From assembly GCA_017311185.1 (NCBI GenBank), contig JAESUZ010000338.1, positions 124,001-188,000 of the forward strand: DNA of 64,000 nucleotides, written 5' to 3'. This stretch comes from Proteles cristata cristata. Lineage: Eukaryota > Chordata > Mammalia > Carnivora > Hyaenidae. The notes beneath the pieces are model-generated. The model worked only from the letters and a program-made list of their open reading frames with translations. It was not told the origin of the DNA and searched no databases. Both the position numbers and the translations under genes were made by a program. Position 1 is the stretch's first letter. Every line of letters starts with the position of its first letter. This document shows, in pieces, positions 54,707-64,000 of this stretch.

Positions 54707-55154
54707 TAACCTTCCTTAATTATGGTTACAGCATCATCAAGGCTGCAGTATCACCTCTACCACCAGCACCAAAGCACTTTTAGCTCCTAGTGCACATTCA
54801 GGTATTGCAAAGAAAAATTTGGGCACATAATCCAGATACTTTAAGAGAGTCCAAATTAAACAAGCCCAAGCACCAGCAGAACTTATCATTTCAAATGATT
54901 ACTCTAACACTGTGGTGACTAAACTATTGAAGTAGCTAGACTACTTCTTATTTTTTTCAAGTCACACACACTTACTTTCTTTGTAAAGAAAGTAGCCAAC
55001 TTGTGTACATGGTTATTAAGTTTTGTGTCACTGACTTGTGTGGACAATGGGTAAACAATTTCACTGAGGTTTCAAGGTCAATATCCATAAAGTGGACAAT
55101 GTTTAACAAGAGTTAAAAGGAAAACAAGTGTTAACAGTAAACCCTTGCTTTGTA

Positions 55155-55198
55155 TTTAATATTTAGTGATATGATCTTTAATATTTAGTGATATGATC
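55155..55198. repeat. 22-bp perfect tandem duplication
   Basis: TTTAATATTTAGTGATATGATC occurs at 55155-55176 and again at 55177-55198 without mismatch. Not part of any recognised repeat family. Confidence 0.97.
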
Positions 55199-55725
55199 AC
55201 TTTATTACCATAATGCCAGAGAGCAGAAAAGACACAGACAAGTGTTTGCTATGAGACAAATAAGAAATAAATCTGGCAGTTGAGAAAAACAAAGGATTTT
55301 TCAGGGGAAAGAACTGATTGGAGGCAGGTGATGAGGAATATAAATAAAGATTTCAGAGAGCAGCCTCAGGACATCCAAGAACAGTTCTCACTGAGCTTGA
55401 CTCATCAGGCCATGTTTAGGACAGAAAATAGTAATTACCTCTTTACCAAATGGACTAATGAAATATGACAGGAACTGATCAAAGTAATAGGAAGGAAGGA
55501 AGAGGGAAGATACAAGACACTATGTGACAAAGATCAAGGCTGAATAAAATAATATAGAGGGGAAGAAAGTATTGGCAACTGCCAAACAGTCCACTAATGA
55601 CCAAGTAGAAATCATAGGGAAGAAACATGCTCAATTTTCCACACTCATCATCACAAAGATGTGTGATACAGGAAGTGAATCTAGGAGATTCCCCCCCAAA
55701 CCAAAGGCTATGAATCTCAGACCAA
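55199..55725. other. Unassigned DNA
   Basis: No recognised repeat. Frames of 62-66 codons are unsupported. Confidence 0.35.
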
Positions 55726-56144
55726 CAGTGTCCAGTTCTGACTGCATATTAGAATCACATGGGGAACTTTAAGAATCTGGATGCCCAGGGGCGCCTGGGT
55801 GGCTTAGTCGGTTAAGCGTCCAACTTTCGCTTAGGTCGTGATCTCGCAGTTCGTGGGTTCGAGCCCCGCATCAGGCTCTGTGCTGACTGCCAGCTCAGAG
55901 CCTGGAGCCTGTTTCAGAGTCTGTGTCTCCCTCTCTCTCTGACCCTCCCCTGCTCACGCTGTCTCTCTCTCCCTCCTAGAAATAAATAAAAAATATATAT
56001 ATATAAAATTTAAAAAAAAAGAATCTGGATGCCCAGGCCCCTCTTGGAAAGACTGATTTATTTGATTCATGTTGAATCTGTGTATAGAAATCATTCAAAA
56101 GCTGTCGAGGTGATTCTAATCCATAGTCAGAGCTGAGAACCATG
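55726..56144. mobile_element. MER5B-like hAT element split by a SINE
   Basis: Left part CAGTGTCCAGTTCTGACTGC, then TTAGAATCACATGGGGAAC and TTTAAGAATCTGGATGCCCAGG; right part after the SINE runs to GTCGAGGTGATTCTAATCC, AGTCAGAGCTGAGAACCATG. Removing the SINE and one TSD copy leaves about 171 bp, near the family length of about 178. 8-bp flanks not recognisable. Confidence 0.65.
55790..56018 (+). mobile_element. Young SINEC_Fc-type SINE, sense, 19-bp TSD
   Basis: Full-length copy with GGCGCCTGGGTGGCTTAGTC head, A-box-like TGGCTTAGTCGG (55800-55811), B-box GGTTCGAGCCC (55856-55866), CTGACTGCCAGCTCAGAGCC, CT block and an AATAAATAAAAAATATATAT tail with (TA)n. The TSD AAGAATCTGGATGCCCAGG is perfect over 19 bp (55771-55789 and 56019-56037). 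Among the youngest-looking SINEs here. Confidence 0.97.
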
Positions 56145-56900
56145 ATTTCCATTCCGTATTTAACAGAGAAGAAACTATAGCTGAAGGACAATTGTAATTC
56201 GCCTTCTCCAATGATTTTTTGACTTTTTTCCCTTAAGGATATCCTTGGCATCTGTTAACACTGTCTGTCATGAAACAGGAAACAAACTGGAAAACCAGAG
56301 CCCTCAGTCTCAGTCTTGATTCATCTATATCACCTCAAGCAAGGCTTTCCATTCCATGAATGTAAAGTGAAGAGCCAGACATTTACACAAACTCCTCTCA
56401 TTGAAGACAGGCCATTTTCTTGCCAAAGTAGCTTCCTCCAAAGTGGCTTTTCGTCTTCTTCACTGTTGCTATCAAAGTCTTCTTATTTATCAGCAGATTC
56501 ACAATACTGTCATTTCTTCCCCATCATCAGCTCCTACCCACACTTCTCCCTGAGAAGAGCTTCATGGGATATGAAGGATGCCTGTTCTCCATTTCAGAAA
56601 CTTATAACCAAGTATTCATGAGAGGGCTTCCTCTAACATCTATCAATTCTCCATCAGAAGACAGTATTTTCAGATATGACCCAGGGCCCAATCTTGTTTA
56701 AGCTCTCCAGTAGTGTTTGACTTAGAAAATAATTCAAGACACAAATAAAAAGATAAGTGACATTTTAAATATTATGTTGATACTTAAATTCTATACATGG
56801 GGTCTACCTGATGGATCAACTTTCTCATAAAATTCTGATCTGTAGAAATATTTTATATTCTAAATAATGCTCTAGACCCTAAATTGAATCAGCAAGGTTG
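56145..56900. other. Unassigned DNA
   Basis: No recognised repeat. A 101-codon + frame (56316-56621), Ser-rich, has no domain I know and is treated as chance. Confidence 0.4.
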
Positions 56901-56908
56901 AACTAGAG

Positions 56909-57127
56909 CAAGGGTTGCAAATTATGGCTCAGTCAAATCTGTCCAATGGATTATTTTTGTAAATGAAGTTTTATCTGAACACAGTAAAACTGACTTATGT
57001 GTATACTGTCTATGGCTGCTTTCATACTGCAATAGCAGAGATGAGTAGTTGTGACAGAGATTATATGGCTCTTAAATCCTTAAATATTTACTATCTGGTC
57101 CTTTACAGAAAAGTTTGCTGACCCCTG
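56909..57127. mobile_element. hAT-Charlie-type element with 8-bp TSD
   Basis: 219 bp starting CAAGGGTTGCAAATTATGGC and ending AAAAGTTTGCTGACCCCTG, imperfect terminal inverted repeats. Internal landmarks: CTATGGCTGCTTTCATACTGC, GAGTAGTTGTGACAGAGATTATATGG, ATATTTACTATCTGGTCC. A TSD AACTAGAG / CACTAGAG lies at 56901-56908 and 57128-57135, a hAT-like target. Non-coding, family not named. Confidence 0.8.
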
Positions 57128-57135
57128 CACTAGAG

Positions 57136-58244
57136 GGTGAGACTGGGGAATGTTGTCCTCAAACACTCATCCTGCTACCTCAGAGGCCCCAGTCCCTACC
57201 ACAGCCCACCACAAAAAGTTTGTACCATTATACTCTGATAAGCCTCTGGTTCCAATGAGATTTCTCATAGACATTACACTGGATGATGGAACCAACCCAA
57301 AAAGATATTTTTAAGTCTATTTCTTCCATGCATTAGAAACAGGAAAAATGGCAAGGCACGGAGGTGAGGAGGAAAGGAGAGTGATGACTGACTGACCACA
57401 TAAACATTCTCTACTTCCCACCTAAAATCCCATGAAATAACTAAAAATAAATAAATGTGTAAAACATCCCTGCAAACTAAGAAAAGGTTCCATGGTGAAA
57501 CTGAAAGTTTAAGGAAATATCATAGACAAGATCAATTCAACTCTGAAGCAAAACCAGAACAAAACCACATCTCAAAACCCATAGAGGCAAGAATTGCTTA
57601 TAAAGTAGAAACATTTGGGTAGTCAACTTAAGGGAAACTGAGGAAGAATATCAGGAGACACCCCTGGAGTATTCATCAGGGACTAGGTTTGATGTTCCTT
57701 GCCATTTAAGCCTTCACCGTTGTTCCTCTTGTGCTAAGAAACAGATATCAGGTACAGTACCCACTGGTTAAAACAGTGAGTATGGGGCTAAAGTAGGAGA
57801 GACAGAGAGGCTCCATGATACCCAGAAGACAAGTTACTAGCAAACATTTTCAAGAGAATATCCTGATCCTCTCCATATTAGCTGGAAATATAGTATGGTA
57901 GGCAAAACAGAGAGGAACACAGGGATTTTCAAATACAAAGATAAAATGATAAACAAGTATCATCAAATGTTTTAGGAAACCTAACACCAAACTCAAGAGA
58001 ACTAACACCCAAGGAAATAGAGCAAAGAGAAGATAAATTTAGAATAAATACATTGACTATTTTCAAAAGATGGGATTTGATACTTATGTGATCCACAAAT
58101 ACATTAGGGATCTTTTAAATTAATTTTGATCACTGGACAAAAACTGAGTGGAAAGGCTAAATAGTAATTGTATTCAACTGAACAGGAACTTAGGAAACTG
58201 AAATAACACATCAAAGAACTCTTATAGAATGCTTAACAAAAATA

Positions 58245-58250
<6 letters not shown>
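57136..58250. other. A-rich unassigned DNA
   Basis: No gene. The A-rich text after 57840 could be old LINE sequence but I see no landmark I trust. Confidence 0.35.
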
Positions 58251-58285
<35 letters not shown>

Positions 58286-58311
58286 CACGCGCGTGCACGT
58301 GCACACACGTG
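58251..58311. repeat. Alternating purine/pyrimidine tract, (GT)n(GC)n(AC)n
   Basis: Sixty-one nucleotides alternate strictly purine-pyrimidine: GT units to about 58279, then GC/CA/GT mixtures rich in CpG, then ACACACGTG. Such tracts favour left-handed Z-DNA. Confidence 0.95.
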
Positions 58312-58828
58312 GGTCTGTGTACTATTACTCAGTCATAAAAAATAAAAGAGTGAGATTTTGCAATTTGCCACAACACGGATGGAAACAGGGGGCATTATGC
58401 TAAGTGAAATATGTCTGACAGAGAAAGACAAACATTAGATGATATCACTTATATGCATTTCTAAAAAACAAAGCAAACAAAACAACAAAAAACCAGAAAC
58501 AGACGCATAAATACAAAGAACAAACTGGGGTTTGCCAAAGACGAAAAGGGTGAGAGCAAATAGGTGAAGAGAATTAAAAGGTACAATCTTCTAGTTATAA
58601 AATAAATAAGTTCACAGAGACAAAAAGTACAGCATAGGGAATATAGTCACTAATATCATAACATTGTAGGGTGACAAATGGCGGCTACATTTGTGGTGGA
58701 CACTGAGTATTCTATAGAATTGTTGAATCACTATGTTGTACAGCTGACACTATATAGCATTGTATATGTCAACTGTACTTCAGTGATAAATATAAAGAAA
58801 CAGACTTCCAAAATATGAAAAAAAAAAG
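58312..58828 (+). mobile_element. L1M 3' end (L1MA/L1MB-like)
   Basis: ATTACTCAGTCATAAAAAATAA, CACAACACGGATGGAAAC, GCATTATGCTAAGTGAAATATG, AACTGGGGTTTGCCAAAGAC, AATCTTCTAGTTATAAAATAAATAAG, TAGAATTGTTGAATCACTATGTTGTACAGC, GTCAACTGTACTTCAGTGATAAA, A-rich end. ORF2 end is broken. The microsatellite at 58251 replaces the short TA/CA stretch usually found just before this point in L1. Confidence 0.85.
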
Positions 58829-59461
58829 TTTAAGAGACAAGGAGAATGGATCAAGATATTTTAATATATATCTAACAGATGTTTGGAAGGAGAAAAAAAA
58901 ACAACAGAGAGAAAAAAGTAAGTAAAGAAATTTTAGGGGAAAAAAATCCCAGAGCTAAAAACACAAGTCTCAAATTGAAAAGGGCCCAAGTGCCAAGCAA
59001 GATGAATTAAATTATATTTTCTATATTGTGGTGAAATTTTAGAACATCAAAGTTAGTGAGGAGTAAAATAGTACAAGCTTGAAAAAAGAAACAACAGATT
59101 ACCTGCAATGGTACATATTGATACCAGATTTCTCCCTGACTACACTGAAGTGGTAGGAGAGAAAGGACCACACTCTTCTCGTATGGACAGGATATTATTT
59201 TGAATTAGTTCCCATCAGACCAGCATTCAAGTAGAAAGGCAAAAATATATATACATTTCTCAAAGATTCTAGTTTTCAGAGCTTCTTTACCTCCACAGAC
59301 CATTAGTTAAACAATTCCCAGGTTAGCAAAGGAAATTAATCTGAGGAAGAGGAAGATTCAAGAAGCAGAGCAGAGGAAGGTAAAACTTTGGACTAGAGAC
59401 ACCACCTCTTTCAAGTGGGAAAGGTCGGAACCCTGATAGCATAATGGTGGCCCTGTGGTTG
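58829..59461. other. A-rich DNA, possible old LINE-related repeat
   Basis: Contains AAAAAAATCCCAGAGCTAAAAACAC, AAATTGAAAAGGGCCC, AAGTGCCAAGCAAGATGAA and TGGTGAAATTTTAGAACATC, which read like a widespread old mammalian repeat whose name I cannot give with confidence. No coding capacity. Confidence 0.35.
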
Positions 59462-59477
59462 GGAAGCCCAATTTTTC

Positions 59478-59703
59478 TTTCTTTTTTTTAAAAATTTTTT
59501 AAATGTTTTATTTACTTTTGAGAGAGAGACAGTGTGAGCAGGGGAGGGTCAAAGAGAGAGGGAGACACAGAATCTGAAGCAGGCTCCAGGCTCTGAGCTA
59601 GCTGTCAGCACAGAGCCCGACACAGGGCTCGAACCCATGAACTGTGAGATCATGACCTGAGCCAAAGTCAGACGCTTAACTGACTGAGCCACACAGGTGC
59701 CCC
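59478..59703 (-). mobile_element. SINEC_Fc-type SINE, antisense
   Basis: T tail, GA block, CTCTGAGCTAGCTGTCAGCACAG, GGGCTCGAACCCATGAACTG and head ending CCACACAGGTGCCCC. A 16-bp TSD with one mismatch, GGAAGCCCAATTTTTC, lies at 59462-59477 and 59705-59720 (one base of slack at the right edge). Confidence 0.96.
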
Positions 59704-59720
59704 AGGAAACCCAATTTTTC

Positions 59721-61026
59721 AAAGAAATGTCTTTTCTTGGAAAATGTGCATCCCAGAATGCAACAGGAAGACCCACTGTGTCAGGGCAGGATATAGTTGC
59801 TCCCAGGGGCATGTCTGCCTGGGAAACTGGATATCAGGTTCTAGGAGGAGAGCTTAGAAATAGGAGTCAGCAAACCACTGTCCCTCTCCCAGGTCTGTAT
59901 GTGTTCTTTCTGGGCCTCTTGAGTTCCTCATTTGTCAAGTGGTGAAAAGTGTGCTTACCCTCTCTCAAAACTGATCCCTCGCCACTTCTAGTGTGACTTT
60001 TGTGAACCAACACACTCTCTCTCTTTAATAAAAGGCCTTTAAAGATGAATATTATGTTTTGGCTCTTGGCTATTCACTGGCAGCTCCAATGTCAACAAGC
60101 ATTCATTTCCTGCTCTCTCCATCTTCTTTGCTCCAACGTAGAGAAGCAGAGAGGACTAAAACAAGATCCCAGTCCATGAAGGGCTCCTACCAGAAAAGGT
60201 GGCTAGCAACCATTTCTGGGGTTCCTCCAATTTCAGTGCAGAGTCTCAGCCTGGGTCTCCAATACTGTCTGCAATATCTCCAGCTGTTGGCTGAGGAAAG
60301 TCCTCATTTTTTAAAAAAAAGTCTATATTTTTAAGCCTCAGAAGCAAGTAGTTGAGTTATGTATTGTTTCTGTAAGGCCCATATTCCCATGCTCTTCAGT
60401 GGATCACTCAGGGCACTGAACATTCTGGGTCACTTGGCCTGTGGTCTCATAACCCCTCTATATCTGATCAGAGACTGGGATGTTGTTCTGATTCTCGGTT
60501 TCAAAGCATAAATGGGATCAAATAGATCCAAGGGCCTGAAAGAAATCAGGCTTACAGGAAGGTGAGAGGTTACTACTAACCATGATCATCCTAGATTATC
60601 AAAAACTCAGTGTCAGGGATTTTACATTTCTATTCTATCCATCACAACCACCTTCTGGTTGAGACAAAGAATGGAACGCTATAGAACATTCAAATAGTAC
60701 AGTATTGTTGGCCCGGAAAGCCTGAGGAGGAAAGGAGATGAGGGGGTAGGGGAAATAGCAGGGGCAGAGAAGTTTAGGGACCTCACAGAACCCTTGGAGA
60801 GAGATGACTTGAGGCACTGAAGAGGAATTATGAGGCAGAGCTTCTCTGGAGGACAACAAGCACTATGTCCAGTAACCTAAGCAGGAATCTGCTTCATATA
60901 CACATTTGGTCCCTGGCTCGTCCTCATTTACTAAGCATGAATTCTGGTAAGGATTTGGGGATCCAAGGTAAATGAAAACCAGTCACTCTCCGTGGGTTAG
61001 TGAATCCAGAGTTTTACCCCGAAAAA
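59721..61026. other. Unassigned DNA
   Basis: About 1.3 kb without recognised repeats. Frames of 74-91 codons (59697-59945 +, 60059-60334 +, 60635-60859 -) have no known domain. SINE-free from here to the right edge. Confidence 0.4.
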
Positions 61027-61079
61027 CCTAACTGGGGCCCTTCCTCTAGCATATCCTAACTGGGTCCCCTTCCTCTAGC
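61027..61079. repeat. Imperfect 24-25-bp direct repeat
   Basis: CCTAACTGGG followed by CCTTCCTCTAGC occurs at 61027-61050 and 61055-61079, with one indel/mismatch, separated by ATAT. Confidence 0.93.
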
Positions 61080-62004
61080 CACATAGACCCACCAGGTCAT
61101 TTCCATTGTCCCCTTCTCTCCAGGTAAATTTGTCCTGCCTATATCACCCCTTAAAAGAACACAGCATGTCTACACCTCCCACATTGCACATCCATACACA
61201 AATTCTGGGTTTACTGCAAATATAAAATTAATTTCAGCTATAGCCCCATTTCTGCAATATGACGAAGAATAAGCAGAATACCCAATCTTCTGAATGGAAA
61301 CAGAGATATTTCAAAACACTTAGCAGCCATTTACCTAAGTTGTCCACCCAAGCACAGAGTAACCCCCAAGACACAAGGTTACTAGGACATTCCATAACAG
61401 AGCAAAGGTGATCTGAACTCTGACTATCCTGAGTCTTTGGAAAGAAACTAAGTTCTAAGATGATACTCTAAACACACTGAGTAGAACCCTAAAAAGCAGT
61501 GGTAATGGGCAAGCAAAGAGGGAGCCTCCACTAGTGGGGGACAAGAAACCCACTGACTCTAAGCTGAAGGACAGAGAAGATCTGCTCACCAGCACTGTCT
61601 CCACTCTAGAGTCAAGTTCATTATCTATAGAATAAGCTAATCATCTGCAGAAGATATTTCTACAAATTCTAATGATCCAAAACCCACAGAAGCTGTGCTA
61701 GATGATGAGAGAGAAGATCTATTTGCCAGAAGAAGTTTCTATGGACAGCCCAGAAAGGGAACCTATCCTTCCCCTGGAACCTTCTTCTGCAATTTCCCCT
61801 ATCAGTCCTACCATACTCCTTGCTCCCAGAATTGAGTCAGATCTTGACATATCTAGAGAGCAGGTATAAGACAATGTCTGTACTCTACATTAATATGTAA
61901 ATAACAAAGATTTTGTTATCTTTCCAACATCCCCCTCCTCTTAGTCATTCCTAATGGAAGACTTCTCGACATTCTGTGAAAAGAACATTGAACTAAAGTA
62001 GTTA
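61080..62004. other. Unassigned DNA
   Basis: No recognised repeat or gene. Confidence 0.35.
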
Positions 62005-62205
62005 GGGAATCTGGCTTCTAATTTTGTCTCTACCACTCTTTTATCCAGCAACCTAGGCACATCCCTTACCTTTTCACATCAAGAGTTGGTCATTTGTGAC
62101 CTTATGATGATCATGTGAGCCTCTCAGGTTCCTACGTAGCTCAAATAAGACTGCTATACGAAAGTGCTTTAAAAACTGTTCATCACAACTTAGTGGTATT
62201 TTGAA
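62005..62205 (+). mobile_element. MIR SINE, sense, degraded
   Basis: TCTGGCTTCTAATTTTGTCTC, ACCTAGGCACATCCCTTACC, GCTCAAATAAGACTGCTATACG, AAAGTGCTTTAAAAACTG. The order fits sense MIR with a diverged middle. Confidence 0.55.
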
Positions 62206-63235
62206 TGATTTTGTTGGATAAAGCTATGCAATAAAATACTGTTGATACTTGAAATAAAAGAGGAAAGATGCACAAAACAAGAAAAAGTATTGCCAGTAAC
62301 AGTGAGAGTCAGATAACTATTTGTGAAGCAGGTATCCCTACTCTTGTTAATACATAGTAGGCAGGTAATTAAACTGTCTGGGGTTTTTTACATTTTAGAG
62401 GTAAATGTAAAACAATAGCTAAACATCTTTTTAAGAATGGAGAAAAGAACAACCCATTTTCCCCTTCCACGAGCAGCCTGAGGAAACCACAGTAATAACA
62501 GCTGGATGTGTAACATCGACTCTAGCTGAAGAGTATGGATACCTCATTTCAAAGCTCAGAAGGGAAATCATAAGCTGTATCAAGCCTTGTGTTTTGTATC
62601 AATCTGCATCATGAACCTCTCCAAACTTCTCCAGGAACACTATTAGTTTCAGGGTGGCTAGTTCCCAACTTATGCCTTATCATAAACCAATTCCCTCATG
62701 CCACCCATAGTTGCCCCCCAAAAAAGGGTGCATTTTTAAAGTTATGACCCTCAATAATTTATGAACCTGGCAGAATGATGTCAAAGCCATTTGAATTCCC
62801 AGAAGAAATACGCACTAGAAATGGCGTGAATTGAAATTGATCCAAGGGGTTATTAAAATGGATGTGTGTTGCTGTTTGTCTCCTAGGTAATAAATGATGC
62901 TGTTCAAGCAAGCGGTAATACAAAATATTAGAAGGATCTGAGATAGTAACTTGAGATCATTCTTCTTGGAAGCCACTCATTTTAAGAGGCAAGTGATAGT
63001 TACTGTCTAGAGGTAGTAATAAGAAAGCATGGTATACCCTGGATTACGTCTATCGTTTGGTCAACTACCATCTTTAGGACATGCACAAATGTGAAAAGTA
63101 AACACAATCTGTATTGTCCTCATTTAAATGTCAGCCAGTAGAGCTGGTCTCACATGTGATAACAAAAGATTTCTTCATTTACTGAGTGAATTTTTTTCTG
63201 CTGAGAAGTCTAATAATCTTGCTCTTGTAGCTAAG
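62206..63235. other. Unassigned DNA
   Basis: No recognised repeat or gene in about 1 kb. Confidence 0.35.
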
Positions 63236-63412
63236 ATTTTTAAAAAATTAATCATTTACAATTATTGTTACTGTTCTTATTGATATGTAAAAATTGCACA
63301 CTTTTAATGTATATAATTTGGTGAGTTAGGACATGTGCATCAACACATGAAACCATTATCATGATAAAGCTGTTCCAAAAAAAAAAAAAATAAATAAAAT
63401 AAAATAAAAATA
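63236..63412 (-). mobile_element. Old L1M 3'-end relic, antisense, with A-rich run
   Basis: TTATTGATATGTAAAAATTGCACAC, TTTAATGTATATAATTTGGTGAG and CATGAAACCATTATCATG match an antisense old L1 3' end, the same family as 17330-17480. An A-rich run with (AAAAT)n lies at 63376-63412. Confidence 0.5.
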
Positions 63413-63763
63413 CGTGTATTTTTTTAAAGTAAGGTGTGGACTATTTCAGGAGCAAGATGTCAATAATGCTAAAAAACAAACAAAAAAATATTGGCCATGA
63501 CTGGTGGAGAATATATAGCTGTAGCCACTGAGATGGGCCAAGACCAGGCCCCCAATATAAACAATATTTCCAATGCCTGAAAGCATGAAAAATCCCTATG
63601 TTATGTGTGTCCCTTGGTTAGGCTAGTTTTAAGAAGACTCTGTCCTTCAGCTGTTTGGAAAGCTTTGAGCTTTGGGGTACAGGATGCATGTGGAAGAGCT
63701 CTAAATGAGAACAAAAGTTGCCAGTTAGTTCCACGTAAGATAACAGTTAAGAACCATATGCCT

Positions 63764-64000
63764 TCACTTCTCCAAAGAGGACATCCAGATGGCCAACAGA
63801 CACATGAAACGATGCTCAGCATCGCTCCTCATCAGGGAAATACAAATCAAAACCACACTGAGATACCACCTCACGCCAGTCAGAGTGGCTAAAATGAGCC
63901 AATCAGAGAACTCTAGATGCTGGCGAGGATGTGGAGAAACGGGCACCCTCCTACACTGTTGGTGGGAATGTAAACTGGTACAGTCCCTCCGGAAAGCAGT
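63764..64000 (+). mobile_element. Young L1 with open ORF2 C-terminal frame, cut by window edge
   Basis: From 63765 one frame is open to the last full codon (63765-63998, 78 codons). It reads as the C-terminal part of L1 ORF2p: a Met-Ala-Asn-Arg-His-Met-Lys stretch, an Ile-Lys-Thr-Thr-Leu-Arg-Tyr stretch, then the cysteine/histidine motif (residues CWRGC, then H, then CWWEC) near 63912-63975. ORF2p is the endonuclease/reverse transcriptase that copies L1 RNA into DNA. The 5' part is truncated at about 63764, so it cannot be autonomous whatever lies to the right. No stop or frameshift is seen, unlike the old L1 pieces. Confidence 0.9.

Overview
The window looks like nuclear DNA of a cat-like carnivore (Feliformia, probably a felid). 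The diagnostic signal is a dense set of tRNA-Lys-derived carnivore SINEs (SINEC_Fc type). In the forward sense their heads read GCGCCTGGGTGGCTCAGTCG, they then carry a B-box-like GGTTCGAGCCC, and they end in a CT-rich stretch and an A-rich tail. I count 28 copies, 13 on + and 15 on -, most with a recognisable target-site duplication (TSD). The rest is AT-rich sequence with LINE-1 relics of several ages, ancient MIR and L2 fragments, small hAT DNA transposons, one MLT1-like solo LTR and many microsatellites. This is what an intergenic region or a very large intron looks like.

I find no protein-coding gene, RNA gene, CpG island or bacterial-type feature that I can support. Short open frames run through SINEs, L1 pieces or simple repeats. 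The longest, about 160 codons near 38.5-38.9 kb, is a translated purine microsatellite. The only frame with clear protein homology is an open L1 ORF2 C-terminus running off the right edge (63764-64000).

Layout. 0-6.5 kb: unassigned DNA, then three SINEs (two inserted back to back at related target sequence), then an old L1 ORF2 relic (about 3.1-5.4 kb) split by a young L1 3' end. 6.5-11.5 kb: mostly single-copy-looking DNA with one L1M 3' end. 11.5-13 kb: SINE cluster. 13-18 kb: hAT relics, an L1ME-type relic and a young L1 3' end with a clear TSD. 18.8-21.6 kb: an old L1 relic holding a younger antisense L1 that itself holds a SINE. 21.6-23.3 kb: quiet DNA with a possible conserved element. 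23.3-30.5 kb: SINE-rich, with MIRs and the solo LTR. 30.5-40.7 kb: no SINEC at all, with MIRs, a MER20-like element, TA arrays and a 250-nt all-purine run. 39.7-41.4 kb: the 5' end of an old antisense L1 with a repeated 5' UTR unit. 45-54 kb: SINE-rich, with a pile of L1M 3' ends. 54-60 kb: hAT elements, one young SINE and an L1M 3' end with a 60-nt alternating purine/pyrimidine tract. 60-64 kb: mostly unassigned, then the edge L1.

I saw no previously undescribed biological system. The main interest is nested and serial retrotransposition, TSD-dated DNA transposons, non-B DNA tracts and a few small tandem duplications. Repeat family names come from recognition by eye and need a RepeatMasker run to confirm.
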